64,000 nt of DNA from Phoronis australis. Lineage: Eukaryota; Phoronida; Phoronidae. The notes beneath the pieces were generated by a model. It did no database searches. It had not been told where the DNA came from and saw only the letters and a list, made by a program, of their open reading frames with translations. Position 1 is the stretch's first letter. Each line of letters opens with the position of its first letter. The stretch lies in assembly GCA_002633005.1 (NCBI GenBank), contig NMRA01000164.1:265493-329492 (forward strand). Direction: 5' to 3'. This document shows positions 1 through 12,149 of this stretch, one piece after another. The translations under genes were made by a program, and so were the position numbers.

Positions 1-191
1 CCACATTTCTTCAGCAAATTCCATAAAATTGTCCGTAGTTTGATTTTATCAAAATTAAGGCGCGCTGTCGATTTTTTTATCCCCGTTTGCTGGCTGGTAA
101 CAGTACAGGCACTGCTCCAGTCGCACTGACGGCGTTTTCTCGGCCTGGGTTCCTGAATGAATTGTACTTCCGGGTTCGCGGCAAATTCAAA

Positions 192-218
192 ATGGCGGTG
201 TTTCTTCGGGTGCAAATC
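192..218 (+). CDS. Possible first coding exon (signal-peptide start) of the downstream membrane-protein gene
   Basis: An ATG in a GC-richer patch opens a nine-codon stretch (MAVFLRVQI) that runs straight into a good donor, GTGAGT, at 219. A hydrophobic start just upstream of a single-pass membrane protein gene would suit a signal peptide. I could not find the exon or exons that should link it to the secure exon at 2391, so the assignment is a guess from position and splice signal only. Confidence 0.2.
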
Positions 219-1570
219 GTGAGTGGCGCGTTCATTTAAACTTTTTTCGAGTACGGATCGTGTATTAGTTATGGGGTAGGTACTTCTTGGATCCTTATAA
301 CATCTTCTAACCATGTAATAAGGGTTAACAACGCGTGAGAGAAGGACTTTAAGGATAGATCAGCGTACCTAACCAGTAGTAAGCATCCTGCATGTGACAC
401 CTTCAGCATTGTGAGAGATTGTAAGTCATTCAAGTGACCCAATTTCAAATCTGTGGGTGCAAGATGGGTCAGATTTATTACTAAATAGACAAAATACAAT
501 TTTCAAGGAGTTTTCTATGCTAGACGTTTTCACTTGAATAATTTGAATATTCCACCACCTGACAGTGGTATTTTGATGACATGATTGCAAACAATTTGTT
601 GAAAAAGTTTTGAAATTTTACTCTGTTAAATCTGCATCCTAGTTGACGGCTTTCAGTATGATATAACTTCTGCTGTGCCACGCAGTTGCAATTTGAAATT
701 TTTGCATTTGTCTCTACATCTACCAAGTCATTTGCTGGATTCTTTATAAAATTTTGGCAGATATTTTCCTACCAACACATACTTTTTTGGGCCGAAACAA
801 ATATCGTTGTGCCCTCAAGTGGCAATTTTATATTTTTGTTGCCGTTATTTTGGTGTTTGCCTCTCTGACCGCCATACCATTGAAAGGATCATCATGGAAT
901 TTGAATATAACCTTTAGATACATTTTTGTACCTGCCTCAATATCTCACAAGTTTGGTTGAAAATTATTTTGAAATTTGACTTCAGTGTTTCTAGAGCAAG
1001 GCTGCTTTCAATTTTTTTGTCCAATTTGACCACTGCTACACTTCATTGTGACTGTCTCTCTGCACTTTCGGGAATTGATCTAGGATCGTCATAAAGTTTT
1101 AAGTGACGTATTTCTTCTGAGGAGAGTTGTAGCAATCTCAGTATTTACTAGGAGTGCATTTGTCTATTTTGATACCACTGCAGCACGTTGACACAATTTC
1201 AAGTTCACCAGTTTTGTGCACTTTAGTGCATGCAAGTTTTAAAGAATTAACGCCCATTATATCTTGGGCACTTACGCACTTACGATGCAGACGATGTGTG
1301 CATATCAATGGTCTGAATTGGTTTTGTTTCATCAAGGATTTGTAACAGCACAAAATTAGTATTTTACTAGTTTGTGCTCTCTGTTGTACTACCTTTTAAC
1401 CATATGGCAAATAGGGCCGTCTGGGATTACTCTGTGACACTCGATGCCGTTAACATCCATCAGGCACATTTTGCTACCTCGTTTCCGTGCGATTGGAGTT
1501 GGCATGTTATTTGTTATAGTCTGATTCTTTACAAGTTTTTCTCAGTTGCATTACTGTATTCTTCTTTCCA
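219..1570. other. No gene seen; AT-rich intron or intergenic sequence
   Basis: Short open frames occur on both strands, but none has a recognisable domain or convincing splice borders. If the exon at 192 belongs to the gene at 2391, this is mostly intron and an unseen exon (perhaps an extracellular Cys-rich part) may lie here. Confidence 0.4.
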
Positions 1571-1815
1571 ATGCCAACGAAGTATTACTGCTATGCTGTG
1601 GGATGCAACTCCAACATGAGAAAGTTTGATAAACTGGACAAATACCCATGGATGTGGGATGTGAAATTCTTTGCATTCCCAACATCAATGAGAGATATGG
1701 AAATGCGCCTGATTTCTAAAACAGGTCCACGCGCTTTCTTAACTCCAGGACAAAGGAGAGTTCTACCACTGTGTTATCTGTGGACATTCGCATCTGTTGT
1801 TTATTGGGTAATGAT
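1571..1815 (+). pseudogene. Degenerate THAP-like zinc-finger fragment
   Basis: The frame begins MPTKYYCYAVGC, giving the C-x4-C pair that opens a THAP domain (residues 7 and 12), and has an FFAFP motif about 30 residues later, as THAP domains do. The closing C-x2-H pair is missing in this frame. A one-frame shift at about 1773 reads a CGH-like remnant (1779-1787), but spacing and motif are not canonical. I read it as a broken THAP fragment, probably from a transposon or retired gene. It abuts a palindromic repeat at 1815. It could also be chance resemblance. Confidence 0.3.
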
Positions 1816-1907
1816 CTGATATAGCGTGCCCGATTTTTGAGAACCAGTTTCTCCGCTAAGTAATGGGCATCAATCTGGTTCTCAAAATACGGGCACGTTA
1901 TATCAGA
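1815..1907. mobile_element. Palindromic MITE-like element, copy 1
   Basis: Two 33-base arms (1815-1847 and 1875-1907) are reverse complements at about 30 of 33 positions and surround a 27-base loop. The inner end of the arm is GAGAACCAG / CTGGTTCTC and the outer end TCTGATATA / TATATCAGA. Related palindromes lie at 15055-15161 and 26337-26409, so it is a dispersed family and not a chance hairpin. No ORF. Confidence 0.7.
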
Positions 1908-2390
1908 CTATTGCCGTTTATTGTTTTCTTAGTACATGCATCCTTATTCTAGCTTTGACAGACTCATTTTGCGACTGTATTTCGCACCCTGTTGTGTGTG
2001 TCCTGTGGTCTTTGTGTATTCGTGTATGTTATACAGTTGGTCAACTTCTCTCTCTTCATGTTTGTAGGCTTGTAACTACCGTTTTATATCATGCTCTGAA
2101 GATGGAAAGTGCATTACGAAACATTAGTATTTTTTCAATTTCTGTGTTGTTTTCACCACTCATATTGAATATGTGGCAACTCCTATATAGGAGTGATCTA
2201 ATTTTTAGATCGTTATTACGTGTGTACAGAAGTACAACAAAGTTGTGTTTAATCAAACATGTAACAATGAAGGTCTACTACCAAGTTATGCTAATGTCGG
2301 AAGACTTTAAAAAGTGAAAATTGCCAATATTTGACGATTATTTTTGTCCAAAATAGGTGAGATTTTACTGCAGCATGCCTTTTTTTGCAG

Positions 2391-5300
2391 GCTCCACCAA
2401 GCGTAGCTACTATTTCAACACTGGTAGTCTGGCTGGTGTCATCGTAGCCATTCTTGTGCTCGTCTTCATCGTCACATTGTTCATATTCATCCGCAGACGA
2501 CGGGGGATGGCAGCACGTCATCACAGATCACCCGTATCGATGTCCTACCAAGCCCAGGCGCCACCTGCAGGATCGTATCCAGGTGCTTATACACCTTGTA
2601 GTTCCACTCATTCAAATAATGAAATGGCATACAAAACTTGTTTACAAAATATATGTCAGCCATGTATCCCTATTTCACACACACACAAAGTGAAAAATTG
2701 ACTGTGAGTGATTTAGGTGAGACAAGATATTCCAACCGAGTAGCCTCGTGCAAAAGAAGGCAGGGACGCGATATCATTTTTCCAAATAATTATGGGTGTG
2801 CAAAATGACGTATGTTTACTCAACAAGTGGAGAATAATAGTAGTCACTGCAACACTTAATTAATCTAACAATTGACCTGTTTTGGTCAAAATTGAGCTTT
2901 TCCTTTTTCAAAGTCTTTCAGCTTGTCCATGAAAGCCTGCAAATTCTCAAATCAGTGTCTGCTGGTAGCTGTGGTTTAGAAATTCAAATTGAATGTGGTA
3001 AAGTATTCATTATGCGTAACATCTTTTTTGAAAAAAAAATAAGTTTCATTTGTTTGCATATTTTGCCCTAAATAGCTGAGAATTTATCATGCTATTTTGT
3101 TATAAGTAAAGTGTTGCAGGTTTAATTGAAGAATTTTGATTTGCACAATTACTGCATCGTCAATAGTAGACAGGGCTGTGTTAAGTAATCGCGAGGTTAA
3201 GGTACAAAAAAGTAATAGGACTTACAATTTAGCCAATTTAATGTTTGCTGAAATGTCAAAACAGATATTTTCTTACCTTCGAATTGTATTCTCTGCACAG
3301 TCCCCTAATCCTGTCACCTAATTCTGCTGGCACAAGCAAGAAGGGAGTTTGTTTTTTTTTTGATTTTACATTTGGTGAGCTCTGAAAAAGAACTTTTCTC
3401 CTGGGTATTGAATTTCATAATTGTCGGGTACAAATACGTATGACTATCTTAATATTAGGGTTTGCAATTCACTCATATAACAAACAGTTTTGTAGACAAT
3501 TCATCCCTTGCCAAAATGTACATTTCCAGATATATTGGTGTTTTACAAATTGCATTATAATAAAAAGTGCCTTTAACTTTAGGACTGTAGAATAACACAA
3601 AAAATACAAAACTATTGAGAAGTATAGGGTAATGTTTATTTATTTTCTCGAGTGTACAATACATTCTTTTCATTGGTGAGGTTGTCTCGTTTGTCGTCAT
3701 TAAAATGTAAATGCAAACAGATAAAAATTAATTTTTCATTTTGATTTTTTGAAAATATTTTGAAACAGCAAATAGCCAATTATGATTTTTTGTCCATCAG
3801 GCTTAGTAGCTTCGTAAGCCAAGGTAAAAGTATGAGATAGATAACTCATCTTTTCACCCCTATGTCAACCCCCAGGTTGAGGTTGAGTAAGTTTCAAAGT
3901 AAGGAAGTGAATACTGGCTATATTTCAGATTACACAAAGCCTACTGTGTGCTGGCAGCCAGAATGAGGCTAAGCATGGCCTTGATGTTAGAAACTAAGCC
4001 ATCATCTGTTTGATCACAGAACCTTTAACACCTTTTTCTTGTATTTTAGTCCAGCCTGCTGTGCAGCCCATGGGCTATGCTCCTCCGCCTCCAAATGCCT
4101 ACGGCAGCGCTACTGTTCCTCCCTATGCTCCTAAGTACCCTCCACAGCAGGAGTATCCACCTCAGCCAATGCCTGGCTACGCTCCTACTCCTGATCCAGC
4201 ATTTAATTACAATGCCCCTCCACCAGGTGGGTAATATTGCTGTTGATATAATCTACTCAGCTCTGCATTGTGTTCAAGTTCCAAAGTGCCATCCTGTAAC
4301 CCCATCCGACATCGGGTCACGAAACCAGCTCATGTCCAGACATATTGCTTTGGCACATAATATTTGTAAGTACTGAGTCCAATCCTTGGCTTATCCGGTC
4401 TTCCAAACCACGTCAATCACTTCTATCCTGTGAGGTACAGTCTGGGGCTTATTTAATTGTGGTTAGTGATTTGTACATCAAAAATCACTGAAGACCGGTG
4501 CATTGCTTTGAAACTAATATCGAACTCTTCGGTTGCACCTTCTGGTGTTAGATTTGTCTTCCTTTCACAGTTCTTAAATGATGCCTTAAACTTCTGGTCA
4601 TTTGTTCCGCATTGTTTAAACATTATCTTGACTTTGTGAACTTCTGTCATTGAAACACTTAGCTTCAATGAAACATTAACCTTTGCTTGTTCTCGGCATA
4701 GCATACAACGGTGTTCAGAACTGAGACTGAGTAAGGTAGATGCAACAGCGGATGGATTTTTTCCTCTTCAGTTGTCTTGTTACTTTCTATTATATGTTGA
4801 AATTAATAATTTAAAAAACAGTGCATGCTAAATTGATTAGACAAAATGATCCTGACGACGTCTGAGTACTGGCGATTCACCATCAGATTACCTGAAATGA
4901 TCAATTATGATTGGTTGTTACCCTAATTTTTGTTTGATTATTTTTGGCTTACGCTCTACACTTGAAGAAGATCCCAAGAGCTGTGTACTTTTTGTACAAA
5001 ATCAAAACTTTCTTAGACAAAGTCATTTTGCATGTTCGGAATGTGGGGATAAATTTGTCTGTATTTTTCACCACATTTATGTAACGAATGCATTAATAAT
5101 ATGGCTTTCAGGAGATTTAGGGAATAGGCTGGTTCCCTGCTTGAATTGTTCATACATTGCTGTGAATGTTTTGTGGCTTTAGATATTGAAAAATTGTGTA
5201 TATTTTAATCAGATAAACATGTTATGCATTCCATAGACATCACGCAAAATCACCCAAGTTGAAAGCAACTACTTCGTTAATAAGCTAGGGAGCGTACTAG

Positions 5301-7160
5301 CGTACCAGCACCTTGATGTGTGACTGTGGTTGGCATGTTGCATTGTGGGATAGAATTCCATTCAATAAGCTAATATTTCGTGCTGCAAGTGGTTCGCGAG
5401 TGTGTTGAGCCTACAGTACGCTGCAAGAGGGACAGTTTACAGCCTTGTCTTTTGTTTTTTGATTTCATTATCAAACAGAAGACCAGTTCAAGTCGTTGAC
5501 TATACATTGCTCTCACTCTGTAATGTGTTTATTACTCTTCTTGCCAGTAAGGATGTTTGTTGTTTTTAGTTGTGTTTAAAGCAGCATTGGCCCTGTGCTT
5601 TAATGTGTAAAATAACAAGATTTGATTTTGGCCACTTACCGTTACAACATTGATTTTATTTTGTTCCTTGCTCAGTTTTGAAGTGATCATTGGCCTCAGG
5701 AAGAATTTTAGTTTTTTACGTTTGCCTCTTTATCTTTGGAATTCTTTAACAGATTTTCATGAAATTTGGCAGATAGGTATCTGTTAGGAAGATGACACCA
5801 CCATCACGTTTTCGAACGGATTCGATGTATTTTGCGCCACATAGTAGCCATTTTTATGGTTTTTAGTCTTTTTTGCTGTCTACTCCTCTATAGATCAAAC
5901 CACTGTAAGGATGAATATGAAAATTTACATAATTATATGCTCCTACTTGGAAGCAGACAGCTGGCGATAATTTTTGAAAGGCTTTAACTACAGTGGCCCC
6001 TTTAAATTGGAGCGTTATTTTTTTTTGCGTCATGGTAATTTCATTTTCCTTTGCATGTTTGAAGTTCCTGGACAAGTTTTTGTGAAATTTGGGAAACGAT
6101 TTCTATTAAAGAAGCGATGACATCTTTCAGTTTTCAGATGAATTTGACGTAGTGCACGTCACTTTGTGGTCGTTTTTTGTTATTATGTTCTTGTTATGAA
6201 AATTTGTAATGTGCTCTACTGAGAGGAGCATGGCTGATGATTTTTGGACATTTTTAATTACTGTGGTTCTCTCTATTGGCAGTTTGCTATTTTCGCATCC
6301 ACAGCTGTTTCTCCCTGCAGGATGTTTGTGTAATTTGGCGAGTGTGTTTCTATGAACACAACAGATGAGGACATTTGAACATATTAAGTGACTTCCTGTG
6401 CACCCACTAGAGGCTATTTTTAGATAGCATTGCTCCATATAGTGGGAATGTTTCAAATACTAATCGTCCCTTCTACCTGTGCTTTATGGGATGCACACAG
6501 CGGGTGCATACCAACGTTTCTCATAGCTCTTGTTTACACTCTCGAGACTTAAGCTCAATACATTTGTGTTTATTACACAAGCTGTATTCATTCAACGGTT
6601 ATAAACTCGCTTCCTATCACAAAACATATCACTTATATACCACTTATCTCTTTAAAATTTGTCTCAAATTGTTCCTCAGGCACATTAGAGGTCATTTATG
6701 GACTTAAGTTTGTTATTGTTCAAGACCAATCTCTACATATTATTGTTCAAGACCAATCTCTACATATTATCAAGTGTCAGTTTTCTCCTAGCCCAGAAAT
6801 CTCTAATTATCTCAGTTATGAGCAAGTTGGTATCAGTTTTATGACAGGCAATGTTCTAAACCAAAAATTAGCTTCTTCGATGGAATCCAGCTTCACAGTC
6901 TCTTTAATCCTTCCATTAGAAGTGACTAAATTTACGCAACTCTACGGTCATTAATCCAAATCGGCAGTTCAGGTAAACACCTTCACTAACTTTTCAAAAA
7001 TCCTGCAGAAGGCCAATGCCCTCACCCTTATTATTGAGATTTTCAATTAAATTTAAATTGCCCTGGCATGAACTTGGACAAATAGGGTAAATGTTAAAAA
7101 TTGTGTTTTCCAGGTTATTATCAAGCCACAAACAGTCAGCCATCTTATCCACCGCAGTAG
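2391..7160 (+). CDS. Single-pass membrane protein with Pro/Tyr-rich cytoplasmic tail (Shisa/CYYR1/WBP1-like), 5' end incomplete
   Basis: Three exons join in phase 1: 2391-2582, 4050-4226 and 7114-7160 (stop TAG). The first starts after TTTTTTTGCAG and encodes a short luminal stub (residues STKRSYYFNTGS), a clear transmembrane helix rich in V, I, L and F, and a basic stop-transfer RRRR, so the tail should be cytoplasmic. The second exon is rich in PPPP, PPYAP and YPP motifs, possible WW or SH3 ligands. The last exon ends SYPPQ. Both full internal exons are multiples of three. The layout is that of Shisa, CYYR1 and WBP1/VOPP1 proteins, which act as membrane adaptors, but the Cys-rich extracellular part that would decide the family was not found, so I give no symbol. 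Confidence 0.6.
2583..4049 (+). other. Intron of the membrane-protein gene
   Basis: Bounded by donor GTGCTT and acceptor GTATTTTAG. I see no other gene; AT-rich sequence with homopolymer runs. Confidence 0.55.
5690..6430. repeat. Decayed tandem repeat, about 300-bp unit, roughly 2.5 copies
   Basis: The block around TTTTCATGAAATTTGGCAGA (about 5755), followed by a GATGACA word and a GA-TTTGATGTA-like stretch, recurs around 6080 (TTTTTGTGAAATTTGGGAAA, then GATGACA and GAATTTGACGTAG) and more weakly around 6330 (GTGTAATTTGGCGAG, then GATGAGGA). Each is followed by a TGGCCATTTTT-like segment. The order is conserved though the identity is low. Confidence 0.45.
6713..6766. repeat. 27-bp unit, two exact tandem copies
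   Basis: TTATTGTTCAAGACCAATCT plus seven bases is repeated head to tail without a mismatch at 6713-6739 and 6740-6766. Recent slippage or local duplication inside an intron. Confidence 0.9.
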
Positions 7161-7336
7161 CAAAAGTTGTGAGAAAAGACCTTCACAGGATTGCACAGTG
7201 TTACGTGTTCCAAAAAAGCGATGATTCTCAAAATTGTTGACAACATCAAGGTTATGCTATACCTTTGTGATAAGGCAGTCATATATTTTTCAATTTCTTT
7301 TGGGTATTGTAGCAATGTACTCTGACTTCAAAAACG

Positions 7337-7342
7337 AATAAA
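7337..7342 (+). terminator. Polyadenylation signal AATAAA of the membrane-protein gene
   Basis: First canonical AATAAA after the stop codon at 7160, 177 bases downstream. Further AATAAA copies at about 7525 and 9506 could give longer 3' UTRs. Confidence 0.5.
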
Positions 7343-7629
7343 CTGCGATTTTGGCCACCATTTTTGTGCGACATTGGAGGTATTACTGCAATTAAAATTC
7401 TAAAGCATGTTAACTTGAATCTGTTTCATGAACTAAGAGTCAAAATTTTATTCAGAAAAGAAATATGTACACGGACTGCATGTTGCTCATAAGTGATAGA
7501 AACCTTCACTTAAACAAGAGTTGAATAAAAAATTATTTTATTGATGTGATTGCCGGGGTTATTTGGTAAATATAGCGTTGAAACAGATGCAGTCTTGAGT
7601 GTCTTGAATGTATTGACATTGATTTTATA

Positions 7630-7960
7630 TATGGTTCTCCTGAGCGCAGAACTCTGCAACACCTATGGTCAAAATTCTCCAGTCTCGGACTGAAATTCAA
7701 GCCAAAGTTTCTTATGATTATGAAGGTTGGGATATGTCATTCATCACAATTCTAAAGTATCCCACACAGCATTTTGTATTAAGTAAGTCTGAGGTAAAGT
7801 TCTTAGCAATAGCTGCTGAGTTCGGAATGGGTAATTTTCCCATCTTTCTCGTAATTCTTGAATTTGGGATGGCCAGTGTTGCCCATTTTTACTGTGGTCT
7901 AGGATGTAAGGTAAATACAATCTACATTATCCTAAGATTGATGGAGACGCCCATTTTCAG
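7630..7960 (+). repeat. Dispersed repeat family R2, copy 1
   Basis: Resembles 10640-10960 and 14360-14730 in the same order: a TTCTCCAGT-type block, GCATTTTGTATTAA, then ATTCTTGAATTTGGGATGG. All three copies point the same way. No protein product evident. Confidence 0.5.
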
Positions 7961-8789
7961 TGTGAACACACTAGGCAAACTAATTTTTGCAGTCAGGGAA
8001 CATAAAATATTCATAACTTTGTAATTTTGACATTAGTATTTGAAACACAGGGTGTAATTTTTCATATGGCTTTGCTTTAAGGTACGCACAGTTCCATTTT
8101 AGAATGTTGTTTTCTTAGGAATCTCATCAGTCTTTACCTATTAAGATTATGTGCAGTGTTGTTATCTTGTCTGCTTTTTTGCAGTTATCTATATTCAAAT
8201 TACTTATTAAAAAATTACATTTTTTGTGTCACATTTTCTAGGAAATCGCCAAGAAAATAGATCTGAAAACATGTTCATGGAATTTAAACCCACTTGTTAT
8301 ATCAATGTCTGTGTGTGTTTTATATTCATTTCTGACTTTCAACTTTTGCCGTAACATGACAAGATGTTTAAAATGATGTCTGTGCGTCCCGTCTCTTGTT
8401 ACTGTTAGTGGTGACATAAAATTTTAGAGCACTGTTAAAATCTAAGAGTTTCCAAACACAGCAGGAGAAGTGCGACAAGATCTCCGTCTTTTTGCATGGA
8501 AAACAAAGGTGTGACAAACCTAGGGCATGGAATTTACACCCAACATGCAACACGTTACTAGCTCCTGGTCTGTTGTCTTCGGTTGAAGTCGGACTCTTGA
8601 TGGCATTTTTGACAGTTGTTTTTCACATTGCAGAGTAGTCTTTTGAGGGATTTTTGTTGAATTCCGTATGTAGAAAGATCTTGTCAAGAACTATCTGAAA
8701 GACGATATCCACTTCTCCCTACTCCCATTTTCAGTTGATTTTGCCAAGTGTCGCTCTGTCAGTGCACTTTCATTTTACCTCATCGTATT

Positions 8790-9280
8790 TCCAAATGTTA
8801 TGGTTATGTAGGTCCTTACCAATAAGTCTGTGTATTTAGTTAACCAAATACCGACAAAACAATACATTTCTTTTCAGTAAAAGTATATATTTTCTGAAAA
8901 TAGAAAGCCTGTAAAACTTGATTTTTGACTTTTCACCAATCAGCCTTTAATCAGGCCATGTGACCATGTCTTTTAAGTAAAATTTTAGAAAAAAAGATAC
9001 TACAGTGCTGGTAAAACAACTGTATCAATGACATTACAAAACTTCATTTGATGTAAATGTTGAAGAGGATATCTTAAACACTGTAATTTCGTTTTTGTAT
9101 ATGCAACTTTCATTTTTTCCTAAAATGATAATTGCATAGCCCCTCTGCGGAAAATTTTTAAAAACAAATCGTTTTGGATAACGTTGGATGAAGCATTGTA
9201 TTTGAAAGTTTCATATGAATATGGTCGCTCATTCCTGAGATACGTTGTTCCAAATATGGACATTTTTAGGGTCTTACATG
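8790..9280 (+). repeat. Dispersed repeat family R1, copy 1
   Basis: Shares ordered blocks with 44380-44660, 44985-45440 and the reverse strand of 52925-53400 and 61490-61960: CAGTAAAAGTA..TTTTCTGAAA, CATTTGATGT, then GTTCCAAATATGGACATTTT followed by TAGGG near the right end. Old, diverged, non-coding. Confidence 0.6.
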
Positions 9281-9569
9281 ACCTTAGCTGCAGAACTAGT
9301 TAGGTTGAGCGGAAATCACAAATCAAGTGAGCAACAGTGAATTTTCCTGTGGAAGTAATCAATGAACGTCATTTGTTTCCCATTTTTATCATATGTTATA
9401 CAGGAATGTAAACTAACTGTACTAAAGAAATTGTCAAAGGGTTCTACCTCACAACAGGAACCAAATCCATGGAACTCAATCATGGCACTACATGGGAGCT
9501 TTAAATAAAAATGGTTTTACTTTTTATGTCATTGTTTTCTTAGACAGCTGAACTGACCGTTGCAAGAAA

Positions 9570-9615
9570 TTGCTAATAAGTAGTGTTTTCTATTGCTAAT
9601 AAGTAGTGTTTTCTA
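9570..9615. repeat. 23-bp unit, two exact tandem copies
   Basis: TTGCTAATAAGTAGTGTTTT plus three bases occurs twice head to tail at 9570-9592 and 9593-9615. Confidence 0.9.
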
Positions 9616-9723
9616 TTGCTTGGCTTGTTTTTATGATGTAGTTTGTTAAATGCTGGTTAGAAAGTCTCTGTTAAACTAGTTCGTGCAATCACTTGGTTCG
9701 TGCTAGAAATATTCAAGATAACT

Positions 9724-9860
9724 TGGAATGTGTCGGATACATATTCATATAACTGGAATATTAGACTTAAACTTGGTCTGTTTTCTCAACTGGATGTCTC
9801 AAAATTTCCATGCTTTCATAACTGGAATGTGTCGGATACATATTCATATAACTGGAATAT
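9724..9860. repeat. 38-bp direct repeat, copies 99 bp apart
   Basis: The stretch TGGAATGTGTCGGATACATA plus 18 bases is identical at 9724-9761 and 9823-9860. The sequence between differs, so it is a spaced duplication. Confidence 0.85.
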
Positions 9861-10639
9861 ATTTTTATTAGGTGTTTGAAGGGTATCTGGCATCTTTATT
9901 CAAAGGTATATTGAGCTCTACATCACCAGGCCAAAACTGGCCAACTACAAAGACAGTCAATTTAAAAAGAATGAAGTGGTTTTATTAAAAGGATACTAAA
10001 GCCCGTTTTGGAGAGTTCAACCAATCATTGGTCAGACTTCTGCTAATGCATCAGTGGTGTCTCACTTGAGTGATAAAAGCTGTATACAACTGAACTCCTA
10101 GTCCCTCTGTCTCCTAACGACTTATGTGCAAGTCATTGTTGCAATGAGTTAAATACTACTAGACTAGTATAGCAAGATATGTCTGGCTATACCACGTCCA
10201 ACACCTAAACACATTTTTGTGTAAAACCTTTGTAGCTTGATTTGATGAGAAAACGTTATTGAACAAAATGTTGTCTCTCAAGATTGATATTTCTCAGTCA
10301 GTTTTCGAAAACTTCTTACATACAGCCATAAAACTGGAGGACCTACAGTTCTATGACACAGCCCATTTTTGGCACACCATTTTTGTTTCATAATAAAAGG
10401 AAATCATCCGTTCTTCACGACATTTTAATTTCAACATTTTTATGTTCAGTGATAGTGCAGGAAAAAGAGCAGAGTGCGTATATTGCAGAGACGATTGAAC
10501 CTCAGGATGTGGGCGACCTACATTAGTCACATTCTGAAACCATTTCCTGCTTTTGCTAAAAAATTGTCAGTTTCCCATTGGAGACATTTTATGGAGAATG
10601 AATTATGAAAAGGTGATTAAAAACAAAAACTTCAGAGTA

Positions 10640-10960
10640 GTCTTATTCATGTGCATTGACTGCATTTTCCAACTCCAGATTTCTCAATGTTGGATGCTGC
10701 ATTTTGTATCAACAAAGTTGTAGATAAGATTGTCCAAAAATAGCTCCCAAGAAAACATGTGTATTTCTCAAAATTCTTGAATTTGGGAGGGACAATATTG
10801 CTTATTTGTAAAATTTGGCACAAGCTCCAATCTTGAGCAAAATAACATATTTTTCACTGTCTCAAAATGGAGAATTTCAACTATAGCAGTGGTGACAATT
10901 TATGCAGACTTCTGGATATAATTAGTAGGATGGGCACTATACCATGAGGAAAAATGGTGA
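10640..10960 (+). repeat. Dispersed repeat family R2, copy 2
   Basis: Aligns by eye to 14360-14730 over TTTCTCAATGTTGGATGCTG / TTCTCGAACATTGGACGCTG, CATTTTGTATC, GATAAGATTGTCCAAAAATA / GATAAAATCGTCAAAAATA and the ATATTTTTCACTGTC block. Confidence 0.6.
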
Positions 10961-11349
10961 CTTGTATATAATTCTAACTTACCGTAACCGCGAATGGGCG
11001 TGTTACAAGGACTGAAATTAAGTGGGATTAGTTACTTTACCATTGAACTTGCCCGATCTCACAACTTGTGACTGTGGCAAAATGGAATGATGACATAAGA
11101 CACTTTACATGTGAAATGTGATATACCAAGGTAATGGTTATATAATCTAAATAGTGCTCAATACACCTTTATCTGCTTAGCTTATAATGTTGCTAATGGG
11201 AAGACCTCTATTAAGTTAGTGGAATAACTTCCAATATGCTGGAAATATTTATATTAATAATTTACTATGTGTTATTAGACATTTAAATTGTTAAGAGTGT
11301 ATTACTTTGTATCCTTATATATTAATTTGGTATGTGCATTGCAACTTGG

Positions 11350-11355
11350 TTTATT
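11350..11355 (-). terminator. Possible KDM8 polyadenylation signal
   Basis: TTTATT on the plus strand (AATAAA on the minus) about 800 bases past the KDM8 stop. A plus-strand AATAAA lies a few bases to the right (near 11360), so the site could serve either direction. Confidence 0.25.
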
Positions 11356-12149
11356 CTAAAATAAAGATTTTGTCACTCACAAGGCTGTGTGTCGTTGAGT
11401 TAAAACTCTTATTTAAAATGGTAATGAGGAAGTCGCATTACTCAAAACTCTTCGCCATTGTTGAGTTCTAGTATTTAGTATTCACAGTAAACCCTGTAAC
11501 AAAAACACTGTTACAAATACATAACCCAAAACAGAAGAAATAAAATTTGAGAGTTTTAAAAAACATACAGTAGCACCATTAGTCAAACATTGTTTTATCA
11601 GGAATACAAAATAAGAGCTTTTGAACTAATTTGACTCTGGCCACCATATGGCAGAAAAAGGTTGATCTCTTCAACACAGCCAGTAGAAGGAAATCTAGGA
11701 ACTTAAGGTTACAAAATAGTGACATTGAGCAACCAAAATTTGAAGTCTCATTTGCCAACTGCGGTCCCAACTGAAGTCAGCAAACTGAGGTTGCATTTTG
11801 CCAGCAGGTACCAGGGCTTGGAATGAACAATGACAAAAAAGAGGAAAATTTTTCTGGTGGTGTAACGTTCCACAAATAGGTTTGTGTGACAGAAATATTT
11901 TTTGTGTTGTAAAATTTAACTGAAATAAACGTTTTTGCATGAATAAAGTCAAAATAATGATCAAAATAGATGGAAAAAGCAGAAATTGGAAATCAAATGA
12001 GAGGAAATCCAAACCAAAAAAGAGGAAATCCTCTTAAAAGAGAAAAATTCCATGCCGTGAAGTACTCACTAAATCAGACCCTATTGATCTGATCAAATTA
12101 TTGCTCTATAGAGCTTTAAATCAAAAATATGCATGGTGTTAGCTATGCA

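Larger units (their letters stand above)
4227..7113 (+). other. Last intron of the membrane-protein gene
   Basis: Bounded by donor GTGGGT and acceptor TTTTCCAG. It holds a decayed tandem repeat at about 5690-6430 and a 27-bp duplication at 6713-6766, listed separately. No coding sequence recognised. Confidence 0.55.
7343..12149. other. Gene-poor interval with dispersed repeats
   Basis: No exon recognised on either strand. It contains copies of at least two old interspersed repeat families (7630-7960, 8790-9280, 10640-10960), a 23-bp tandem duplication (9570-9615) and a spaced 38-bp duplication (9724-9860). The left part may include alternative 3' UTR of the upstream gene and the right part includes KDM8 3' UTR. 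Confidence 0.6.
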
